DNA of 7,463 nucleotides from DATGLE01 sp035294325 (GTDB taxonomy: Bacteria; Chloroflexota; Ktedonobacteria; Ktedonobacterales; Ktedonobacteraceae). The notes below the pieces were generated by a model. That model did no database searches. It was not told where the DNA came from and was given only the letters and a program-made list of their open reading frames with translations. Positions 1 through 4,648 of this stretch are shown in pieces. The first letter of the stretch is position 1; each line of letters begins with the position of its first letter. Where the stretch lies: assembly GCA_035294325.1 (NCBI GenBank), contig DATGLE010000213.1, positions 1 to 7,463 of the forward strand. Reading direction: 5' to 3'. The translations under genes and the position numbers were made by a program.

Positions 1-44
1 TCGCCGGTTGGCTCAAAGGGGGCCTCTACTTTAAATTCTGGCAT
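1..44 (-). CDS. uvrB: UvrABC excinuclease subunit B, N-terminal fragment (runs off window)
   Basis: Only the first 14 codons are in the window. They read MPEFKVEAPFEPTG, followed by a partial GA codon (Asp or Glu). This matches the highly conserved UvrB N-terminus (MPxFxxxxPFxPxGDQPxAI), which precedes the helicase Walker A region. UvrB is the damage-verification helicase of nucleotide excision repair and loads with UvrA onto damaged DNA in the cytoplasm. The ATG at 44 has a purine-rich GGGGAAGCGAG just upstream as ribosome binding site, and a promoter lies about 50 bases upstream. No Gram-positive type LexA box (GAAC-N4-GTTC) is visible upstream, so SOS control is not shown. The identification rests on a short stretch, but the match is distinctive. 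Confidence 0.75.
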   Translation of the reverse strand, partial: MPEFKVEAPFEPTG

Positions 45-95
45 CGTCTCGCTTCCCCGTAGTATGAGTAGAATATTTTTTCCAATAGCCCATGT

Positions 96-101
96 ATTAT
101 A
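96..101 (-). promoter_or_regulatory. Extended -10 promoter element for uvrB
   Basis: On the minus strand the bases read TGGTATAAT: a perfect -10 hexamer preceded by the TGn extension, which lets RNA polymerase start with a poor -35. No good -35 is visible at 16-18 bp. The expected start near 89 gives a leader of about 45 nt before the uvrB ATG. The hexamer overlaps the TAA stop of a cryptic reading frame just upstream. Confidence 0.6.
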
Positions 102-180
102 CCACATTTCCGCCGTCTTGAATGGCGTGGGCAACCTCATCGGAAGCATTGATTTTTTCTCCGTAGTTATGACCGACCAC
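97..180 (-). CDS. Cryptic small ORF or gene remnant, unknown function
   Basis: A minus-strand frame ending at a TAA (97-99) reads like genuine protein: IEIEGTIVVGHNYGEK is followed by NASDEVAHAIQDGG, with a balanced soluble-protein composition. The first usable start is a GTG at 180 (MVGHNYGEKINAS..., 27 aa), with GAAGGA six bases upstream. The protein-like text extends at least 40 bases further upstream without an ATG, to the 17-bp tandem repeat that closes the regulator gene. It could be a short coupled gene, a remnant whose start was destroyed by the repeat, or chance. A peptide partner for the TPR regulator was considered, but there is no hydrophobic export signal. Confidence 0.25.
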   Translation of the reverse strand: MVGHNYGEKINASDEVAHAIQDGGNVV

Positions 181-206
181 GATGGTTCCTTCTATTTCTA
201 TCTTTT

Positions 207-243
207 TTCTTACGATTTTTGCATTCTTACGATTTTTGCATTC
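207..243. repeat. 17-bp tandem direct repeat (2.2 copies) at the regulator stop codon
   Basis: The 17-base unit TTCTTACGATTTTTGCA occurs at 207-223 and again at 224-240 with no mismatch, followed by a partial third copy (TTC). The regulator stop codon (227-229) lies inside the second copy. A 17-bp unit changes the frame of anything read through it, so it separates the regulator from the protein-like frame downstream. It is probably a slippage duplication. Confidence 0.85.
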
Positions 244-1426
244 GGCGTTGTTGAGCCTGCGCGGTATACAGTTCTTCCCTGAACTCGCGCACTGCTGCCA
301 CATCTCCATAGCCCGCCTGCTCAAGCTCTTTCACGTACTTGAACGCCTGATTTGTGGCATGGGGCGATTTCATAGCAGTGACACGTGACAAGAAGAGGCG
401 TGCGCAGGCGATCCCTGCCTCGACATCACCGAGCATCAGATAGGCCCGTGCCCAGTCAAGCGGTATCCAGGCATAGACGCGGTAATCCTGGCCCTCCAGA
501 ATGGCGCACTCAAGGTCGTTGCGCATCGCAAGCGTTTTGCGCGGCTCTCCGAGTGAGAGGTAGCCCCAACTCTGCTCCGCCAGTAGTGCGCTGATCGGCG
601 ACCATGAATACACAAAATCAGTTCCATCTTCATATTGACCCTTAAATGAATGAGCAACGGTGAGGCCGGTTTGTATAGCGCGCTCAAAGCGCAATGCATC
701 GCCTGCACTGGCATAGACGCGACTGAGATACGAATGCACAAAGGCAATGAGAGGCTTACTTGCGCGTAGAGAATAATCGCGCGCATCCTCCAATAGCATT
801 ACTGCCTCCTGTATGCGCCCTTTGCGTTCAAGCTCTTTACCAAGTCCTTTCAGAGCCAGAGCAGAGACAGCCGGATTATCCAGACTTTTCGCCTCTTGTA
901 GCTCCTGCGTGTAGATGGTTATTGCCTCATCGTACCGTTTATTTTCCAGAGCCGTTGCAGCATTCAAGCGTTGCACCTGGATATCAAGGAGGCGAAAACG
1001 TTGGTCAAGATGCAGTGGTGGCGCTAGTTGTTCATGAAAATAGGTGAACAGCGCATTTAGACGCCTGACGCTTTTCTCCGCGTCCGTTATATGGGCAGCG
1101 CGCCGTAAGCTCCATACCTGGCTGATGAGTTCCTCAGCTACGTCTAATGTCTCGCTGAACATGCGCGTACCCTTGCCGGGGAGTGTCGAAAGCTGTAATG
1201 TATCTGCTTGCCCATCTGCCTCTGCATTATCGACCAGGGCCGATATTGGACACTCTAGCAGCTTTGCCAGTCGCTCTAACGTGATCCTGGGAATCGGTGT
1301 TTCGCCCGTACAGTAGTTATACAGGGTACGTTCGGAGATATAAAGTGCCTTTGCTACCTCGTAGAGCCGATAGCCACGTCGTTTAATTTCGGCTTTGATG
1401 CGATTAGATGTTTGTTCGCCTTCCAT
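227..1426 (-). CDS. XRE-family helix-turn-helix regulator with TPR repeats
   Basis: This is a 399-aa protein. Residues about 10-65 form a Cro/CI-type helix-turn-helix: the recognition region is LYEVAKALYISERTLYNYC, followed by the ERLAKLLECPISALV cap typical of XRE proteins. Residues about 110-390 are all-helical and TPR-like, for example ALKGLGKELERKGRIQEAVMLLEDA and AYLMLGDVEAGIACARLFL. This architecture is known from RRNPP-type and actinobacterial/chloroflexal regulators that bind DNA through the HTH and a ligand or protein through the TPRs; the ligand here is unknown. The ATG at 1426 is chosen because AAGGAAGG sits seven bases before it. An in-frame ATG at 1486 would add 20 basic residues but falls inside a noncoding direct repeat and lacks a ribosome binding site. 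The promoter and palindrome upstream suggest autoregulation. Confidence 0.88.
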   Translation of the reverse strand: MEGEQTSNRIKAEIKRRGYRLYEVAKALYISERTLYNYCTGETPIPRITLERLAKLLECPISALVDNAEADGQADTLQLSTLPGKGTRMFSETLDVAEELISQVWSLRRAAHITDAEKSVRRLNALFTYFHEQLAPPLHLDQRFRLLDIQVQRLNAATALENKRYDEAITIYTQELQEAKSLDNPAVSALALKGLGKELERKGRIQEAVMLLEDARDYSLRASKPLIAFVHSYLSRVYASAGDALRFERAIQTGLTVAHSFKGQYEDGTDFVYSWSPISALLAEQSWGYLSLGEPRKTLAMRNDLECAILEGQDYRVYAWIPLDWARAYLMLGDVEAGIACARLFLSRVTAMKSPHATNQAFKYVKELEQAGYGDVAAVREFREELYTAQAQQRRMQKS

Positions 1427-1443
1427 CCTGATTCCTTCCTTGT

Positions 1444-1530
1444 TTCCGATTTTGTGCCGGTTTTTCTGCCTGCAAGCAAAATACAATGCGCCCGATTCCG
1501 ATTTTGCGCCGTTTTCCTTGCCTCCAAGCC
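1444..1530. repeat. Degenerate 34-bp direct repeat, 52-bp period, in the regulator leader
   Basis: Bases 1444-1477 and 1496-1529 match at 28 of 34 positions. The best conserved parts are TTCCGATTTTG, GCCG and CTGCCT or TTGCCT...CAAGC. The start-to-start distance of 52 bp is about five DNA helical turns, so both copies face the same side. They lie between the predicted transcription start and the start codon of the XRE-TPR gene. They could be protein binding sites or paired leader RNA elements. Confidence 0.6.
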
Positions 1531-1577
1531 TTGCAACTTTCTTGCTGAAATAGTGCTGTCTCGCTGCGCTAGAGCAT

Positions 1578-1598
1578 ATACACTTACGATTAGTGTAT
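1578..1598. promoter_or_regulatory. Palindromic operator candidate for the XRE-TPR regulator
   Basis: ATACACT (1578-1584) and AGTGTAT (1592-1598) are perfect inverted copies separated by seven bases (TACGATT), about one and a half helical turns in total. The palindrome lies immediately downstream of the predicted regulator start point (about 1600), where a bound dimer would block initiation. It is also upstream of the divergent gene at 1666, so both could be controlled. Binding by the adjacent regulator is an inference. Confidence 0.5.
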
Positions 1599-1606
1599 GG
1601 AACTTC

Positions 1607-1635
1607 ATCATATCACTTGTTTTGTTCTGGTTCAA
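1607..1635 (-). promoter_or_regulatory. Sigma-70-type promoter for the XRE-TPR regulator
   Basis: The minus strand reads TTGAAC (1630-1635), a 17-bp spacer, then TATGAT (1607-1612), each one or two bases from consensus. The predicted start near 1600 gives a long leader of about 174 nt, which holds the palindrome and the 52-bp-period repeat. Confidence 0.55.
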
Positions 1636-1665
1636 TTAGTCATGCAGAAAAGAAAGGACTCATCT

Positions 1666-1932
1666 ATGGCACAAAGCGAAGTCGCGCGCATTCGGGCGCA
1701 GATTGAGGAAGAGTGCAAGGGCATGAGAAACGGCCTGTATGGCTACGCCATCACGGCAAAGCACGACTTCATCCAGGCACGCTACAATCGCCTGGGGGAA
1801 TTGCAGGACGAACTCGCGCGGTACGTAGGGGAGCATCAGGCCATGCAGGAGATTGTTGAACTCTACATCAAAGCAGTTAACGGCGGCGACGAGAAGCAGG
1901 GCGCTCAATCATCGTCGGGGATTTCTTCATAG
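1666..1932 (+). CDS. Small helical hypothetical protein (88 aa)
   Basis: The protein has no signal peptide or membrane segment. It is predicted to be mostly alpha-helical and charged. The N-terminal half carries SEVARIRAQIEEEC and a central GYAITAKHDFIQARYNRLGE block. A second helix, ELARYVGEHQAMQEIVELY, is followed by a disordered Gly/Ser/Gln tail. I do not recognise a named domain; small proteins of this general look are common as hypotheticals in Chloroflexota. The ATG at 1666 has AAAGGA seven bases upstream. Earlier in-frame ATGs at 1597 and 1642 lack a comparable site, and 1597 overlaps the palindrome. It is divergent from the XRE-TPR regulator, so the shared 240-bp region may control both. 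No clear terminator follows it. Confidence 0.75.
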   Translation: MAQSEVARIRAQIEEECKGMRNGLYGYAITAKHDFIQARYNRLGELQDELARYVGEHQAMQEIVELYIKAVNGGDEKQGAQSSSGISS

Positions 1933-1971
1933 CAACGTTTATGCGAAAGCAAAACCAGAAGTAAACTTACA

Positions 1972-1988
1972 TAGGGGTGTTATCCCTA
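1972..1988. repeat. Short interrupted palindrome upstream of the small-gene operon
   Basis: TAGGG (1972-1976) and CCCTA (1984-1988) are inverted copies with seven bases between them. No T-tract follows on the plus strand; an A-run follows instead, so this is not an ordinary terminator for the upstream gene. It may be an additional operator site about 30 bp upstream of the strong promoter. Confidence 0.3.
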
Positions 1989-2001
1989 AAAAAATATATC
2001 C

Positions 2002-2048
2002 TATATAGCTTTGATTAGCTTTGACAACACCAAAAGCAAAGCTATATA
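2002..2048. promoter_or_regulatory. Operator array: direct repeat plus 12-bp inverted repeat over a promoter
   Basis: TAGCTTTGA occurs twice, at 2006-2014 and 2016-2024, with a period of exactly 10 bp. An inverted copy lies at 2037-2048. The outer copy, TATATAGCTTTG at 2002-2013, and CAAAGCTATATA at 2037-2048 are perfect 12-bp inverted repeats. The inner copy can pair over 8 bp with the same right arm. The sites cover the -35 and the -10 of the promoter, which suggests repression by a cooperative DNA-binding protein. The protein is unknown; the XRE-TPR palindrome has a different sequence. Confidence 0.6.
2021..2048 (+). promoter_or_regulatory. Strong sigma-70-type promoter of the small-gene operon
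   Basis: A perfect -35 TTGACA at 2021-2026 is followed after 16 bp by TATATA (2043-2048). TATAAA at 2045-2050, with an 18-bp spacer, is the alternative. Transcription would begin near 2056 and run into the leader ORF and the genes from 2109. Confidence 0.65.
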
Positions 2049-2079
2049 AATAATGCGAAACCGTAAGGAGGATAGTTAG

Positions 2080-2106
2080 TTGTCATATTACGATAAGGGG
2101 GAGTGA
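2080..2106 (+). CDS. Candidate leader ORF (8 aa, TTG start)
   Basis: TAAGGAGGA at 2064-2072, nearly a full complement of the 16S tail, sits seven bases before a TTG. The TTG opens the frame M-S-Y-Y-D-K-G-E and ends at TGA (2104-2106). The stop lies two bases before the ATG of the next gene, and the codons AAG-GGG-GAG of the leader form the next gene's ribosome binding site. This arrangement would allow translational coupling. It is the best ribosome binding site in the window, yet no longer gene uses it. Confidence 0.35.
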   Translation: MSYYDKGE

Positions 2107-2108
2107 GC

Positions 2109-2357
2109 ATGGCGAAATGGTTATCAGGGCGAATAAATCGGCAACCGGCAAAGGAAGAGAAGCCGGAAGGGCCACTTTATACGATCAGGGCCACGCCCAA
2201 CGAAATAATAGCCCTGAATGTGGCTATAGCGTGGCGGCTGCATATTTTTAGAAATATTCCCAGGGAGCAAGAAACCAACCGGCTCTTGCAACAATTCCAG
2301 CGCCGGCTGTTCGAGAACTTGCCGCCGCCTGAAACGCTTGCGGGAGGGAGCCAGTGA
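2109..2357 (+). CDS. Small hypothetical protein, first gene of overlapping operon (82 aa)
   Basis: I do not recognise a family. The N-terminus is basic and proline-rich (MAKWLSGRINRQPAKEEKPEG). A compact segment, LYTIRATPNEIIALNVAIAW, follows, then a helix with RLLQQFQRRLFENL and a short tail. No signal peptide or membrane helix is present. The ATG at 2109 is preferred over an in-frame GTG at 2103 because AAGGGGGA ends six bases before it, while the GTG would touch the same site. The stop overlaps the next start by four bases (GTGA). The position behind an operator-controlled promoter and the chain of overlapping tiny genes resemble accessory or prophage-type modules, but no phage hallmark gene is present. 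Confidence 0.65.
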   Translation: MAKWLSGRINRQPAKEEKPEGPLYTIRATPNEIIALNVAIAWRLHIFRNIPREQETNRLLQQFQRRLFENLPPPETLAGGSQ

Positions 2358-2539
2358 GCGAAGAGAGACAGCAGCGACCGCGAAGACATACCGTTATCGT
2401 TGACGGACGCATTATCTACGACGGCCCTGATTGGGATACGGCGGTCAGGTTGTGGCACGAAGAGGGCCAGCGCCGCGATGTTCGTTGGGTAGAGCACAAA
2501 ATTGACGGCAAGCAGGCTGCGTTTATGGGGTGGCTATGA
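2354..2539 (+). CDS. Small hypothetical protein, second gene of operon (61 aa)
   Basis: The GTG start (2354) overlaps the previous stop in a GTGA junction, with GGGAGGGAG directly upstream as ribosome binding site. After a charged N-terminus the protein has a beta-rich core, HTVIVDGRIIYDGPDWDTA. A Trp-containing helix (VRLWHEEGQRRDVRWVEHKI) and a hydrophobic C-terminus (AFMGWL) follow. The fold suggests a small two-strand plus helix protein; the function is unknown. It ends in ATGA, the next start overlapping its stop by four bases, so the three genes are translationally coupled. Confidence 0.6.
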   Translation: MSEERQQRPRRHTVIVDGRIIYDGPDWDTAVRLWHEEGQRRDVRWVEHKIDGKQAAFMGWL

Positions 2540-2855
2540 GCGACGAGAAACCGCTGCGGTCTTATAAAAGCCTGGACGCAAGGAACTGGAGGTCACGGGC
2601 GCCCTCTGCGGGTTTGACCAGCAGGCGCTCGCCTGGCTGCGCCAGCACGGCGTGAGTATCGAAGAACGGCAGAGCGGCGAGCGGAACCGCCCGTCGCTTC
2701 TGCTTATGATGCCGCCAGGGACGACGAAACAATTATTGTATCCGGTTGACGTAGGCGCGCGCTACCGTGTGCGGCTCCCTGACGGCGCAGAGTGTACATA
2801 TTACTATAACTCGATGCATAGCCGACCATGCATGCCAGGGGTGCCGCGTGAATAA
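2536..2855 (+). pseudogene. Third operon gene with a -1 frame disruption (about 106 aa if intact), unknown function
   Basis: The ATG at 2536 overlaps the previous stop (ATGA), as expected for an operon gene, but its frame reaches a TGA at 2653-2655 after 39 codons. The next frame over is open from 2568 to 2855 and reads like protein well before its only good start, GTG at 2652: KELEVTGALCGFDQQALAWL, then RQHGVSIEERQSGERNRP and a beta-rich C-terminus. A single missing A in the run at 2566-2569 would join them as SYKKPGRKELE. Alternatively the heptamer G GGT TTG at 2610-2616 has the phase of a -1 slippery site. The options are a true pseudogene, a sequencing deletion, programmed frameshifting, or a separate 67-aa gene from 2652. 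I favour the A-run lesion. Confidence 0.5.
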
Positions 2856-2986
2856 AATAGCAGAGCTAGCGGGCAGCCACACAATGGAGTAAGATGAAAC
2901 AGATATGAGCCACCATTCGCGAATAGAGTGCATAGCTATACTGAGATCAGTGCAAAGCCGCAAGAGCTTTTTATGAGGAGCGAACT
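2856..2986 (+). promoter_or_regulatory. Intergenic region before the Clp-N/AAA-like gene, weak promoter candidate
   Basis: A TATACT (2937-2942) could be a -10, but no convincing -35 lies 16-18 bp upstream. It overlaps ACTGA-GA-TCAGT (2940-2951), a small palindrome. AAAGC-N7-GCTTT with five Ts (2954-2972) forms only a 5-bp stem, too weak for a confident terminator, so the operon could read through into the next gene. A 14-codon GTG ORF (2848-2892) with AGGGG six bases upstream is possible but too short to trust. Confidence 0.25.
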
Positions 2987-4345
2987 ATGAGCACTACCAT
3001 CATAACCGGGCAGAAACTTGATCGCTTTACTCCCGCGACACAGGAAGCGTTACGCATTGCGCAGCGTGAAGCGGCGCGCATGGAGGCCACCAGCATAGAC
3101 CCGGAGCACCTGCTGCTGGGTATTATCTTGCAGGGTGATGAACGGGTAATGAATCTGCTGGGCGCGCTGGGCATAGATGTGCAGACGGCGCGCAGGCGTG
3201 CCGGTGAAATTGCTCAGCCTCAAGATAATCAGACGATGCAGGAGATCGATCTGCCGTTATCGCGCGAGGCACAGGAGTGCGTGGCATGGGCACTGGCCTT
3301 TGTCGCGCATATGTATTTCTCCGCCATCTTTCCCGATCATCTCTTAATTGGCGTTCTACGTCACCAGCGCACGCAGCCTCTGCTTTCCTTCCTGCTGCCT
3401 TCTACGGAGGAACTGCAAACGCGTATTTCCGAGGCGCTGGGGGCTGATTATACTGCTTATATAGATCAGCTTGTGCAGAGCAAGATACGCGATCAGAGCG
3501 TGGTGAGCTATGGTCGCGGCGCCTCCTTGCGCGTGCTAAGGCGCTTCGAGCGTCCAACGGCAACCTTCATCGACGTGCTCGACCTGGACAGGGCGAAGCG
3601 CGAACTGCGCGATGTGGTCGAGTTTTTGAAGGCCACGCCGATGTTTCAGCTTTCGGGTGGCCGCTACCCGCATGGCGTGCTGCTGGCCGGATCTATAGGC
3701 AACGAGCGGCGCCTGCTGGTGCAGGCTACCGCCGGCGAGGCCGTGGTCCCGCTGATTACGCTCTCCATGCCGGCGCTGATGGAGATGCTGATCGACCTTC
3801 AGAGCGGCGCCATGCGTTTCGAGGATCTCGGGCTGCCGGTGCGTGAATATAATCTTCTGCGGCGCGGCAGCACACCGGAGAAGGGCCAGCGCTACATCCA
3901 GTATATTTTCCAGCAGGCGAAGGACGTAGCGCCCGCCATTCTCTACATCGAGGATATTGATGCCCTGGCAAAGCTGGGAAAGAATGAGGGCCGCGATCAG
4001 ATTGTACGCCAGGTGCTCTCGGAGATGGATGCCGTCGAAAAGCAGTACAGAATGGTGGCGATTGCCAGCGCGGACCATCCCGAGACCCTTGACCCGGCGT
4101 TGCTGAAGGCGGGCCGCTTTGAGCACCAGATCTCCCTGGAGAGCCACGGCGCGCAGCCTGGAGCCAGGCGCCGCTTTTGTGCTGCTTGCCGGCGTGAAGT
4201 GCATCCTGACTGGCAATACTGCGTCTACTGCGGTGCCTCGCAGGCGAGAGTATGCCCGCAGTGCGGCGCTCCGCTTCCTGAGCTTGCGGGGGCGCGTTTC
4301 TGTGCGGCATGCGGCAGCGCGCTTCCGGAATCTTCTGCTGTATAG
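2987..4345 (+). CDS. Clp-N / degenerate FtsH-like AAA / double zinc ribbon protein (predicted pseudo-ATPase)
   Basis: This is a 452-aa cytoplasmic protein. Residues about 13-77 and 89-152 are two Clp-N repeats, the substrate or adaptor-binding module of ClpA/ClpC (FTPATQEALRIAQREAARME, DPEHLLLGIL-like). Residues about 190-385 align by eye with the FtsH AAA module: TFIDVLDLDRAKRELRDVVEFL, GVLLAG, AKDVAPAILYIEDIDAL, LDPALLKAGRF. Key residues are lost. Walker A GPPGTGKT is GSIGNERR (235-242, Lys to Arg). Walker B DE is ED (322-323), sensor-1 Asn is replaced, and the pore loop is not recognisable. Arg377 of GRF remains, but the second Arg is His. The FtsH protease and membrane parts are absent. 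Residues 398-442 hold eight Cys in four CxxC pairs (398/401, 412/415, 423/426, 439/442), a double zinc ribbon. ATP hydrolysis looks unlikely; a scaffold or adaptor role is inferred. GAGGAG sits six bases before the ATG. Confidence 0.85.
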   Translation: MSTTIITGQKLDRFTPATQEALRIAQREAARMEATSIDPEHLLLGIILQGDERVMNLLGALGIDVQTARRRAGEIAQPQDNQTMQEIDLPLSREAQECVAWALAFVAHMYFSAIFPDHLLIGVLRHQRTQPLLSFLLPSTEELQTRISEALGADYTAYIDQLVQSKIRDQSVVSYGRGASLRVLRRFERPTATFIDVLDLDRAKRELRDVVEFLKATPMFQLSGGRYPHGVLLAGSIGNERRLLVQATAGEAVVPLITLSMPALMEMLIDLQSGAMRFEDLGLPVREYNLLRRGSTPEKGQRYIQYIFQQAKDVAPAILYIEDIDALAKLGKNEGRDQIVRQVLSEMDAVEKQYRMVAIASADHPETLDPALLKAGRFEHQISLESHGAQPGARRRFCAACRREVHPDWQYCVYCGASQARVCPQCGAPLPELAGARFCAACGSALPESSAV

Positions 4346-4648
4346 GCCCTGGAAGCGGACTAGCCTGTCATCCCTGCTGCTGAGTGCAATCACGTCATTC
4401 TGAGCACGGTAAGGGCGAGTCCGTCCTACCGGGGCGCCCGTCTATCATCCTGAGCGCAGCGAAGGATGACAGGTGACGGCGAAGGATGACAGACGGGCGC
4501 CCCGCCTTTTTGGTGCGTGTGGAGCTAACTTGCCCTCCTCATCGTGATAGAAGCAGTTATATAGCGGATACGTCGCTCTTTATGCAATTCATAGCTTCTT
4601 TTATGAACGCGGCTGTCCATCATAACCGCTATCGCGTGGAGGACAATA
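4346..4648. repeat. Repeat-rich intergenic region with no gene
   Basis: These 303 bases hold no convincing gene. They contain several copies or fragments of a TGTCATCC / GGATGACAG motif (near 4367, 4390, 4444, 4463, 4483), including GCGAAGGATGACAG repeated exactly with a 20-bp period at 4459-4472 and 4479-4492. The TCATCCTGAGCGCAGCGAAGGATGA palindrome type is, from memory, a widespread intergenic repeat in several phyla (not verified here). Closer to the next gene, TTCATA (4588-4593) and TATGAA (4602-4607) form an interrupted palindrome that may be an operator. Confidence 0.6.
4430..4511 (+). terminator. Long-stem terminator-like structure behind the pseudo-ATPase gene
   Basis: Bases 4430-4443 and 4491-4504 are perfect 14-bp inverted repeats, very GC-rich, followed by CC and five Ts (4507-4511). 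The 47-nt loop can itself fold through TCATCCT and AGGATGA. The position, 85 bases behind the stop of the gene at 2987-4345, and the T-tract fit a transcription terminator built on a repetitive palindrome. The large loop makes it unusual. Confidence 0.5.

Noticed and set aside
1427..1486. An upstream ATG extension of the XRE-TPR regulator by 20 residues
   Set aside because: The extension lies in the direct repeat of the leader, has no ribosome binding site, and is not typical of the HTH family N-terminus.
1972..1988. Partial similarity of the minus strand to the I-SceI homing site (TAGGGATAACA)
   Set aside because: Only 11 of 18 bases match and no homing endonuclease or intron is near; probably coincidence.
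2848..2892. A GTG-started 14-codon ORF (MNKIAELAGSHTME) overlapping the third operon gene by 8 bases
   Set aside because: It has AGGGG six bases upstream but is too short and unsupported to call a gene.
2954..2972. AAAGC-N7-GCTTT plus Ts as a terminator between the small operon and the pseudo-ATPase
   Set aside because: Only a five-pair, AU-rich stem; too weak to support termination.
3536..4393. A long antisense reading frame opposite the Clp-N/AAA-like gene
   Set aside because: Its product is Arg-, Leu- and His-rich low-information text with no motif, while the plus strand encodes clear domains; a GC-driven shadow frame.
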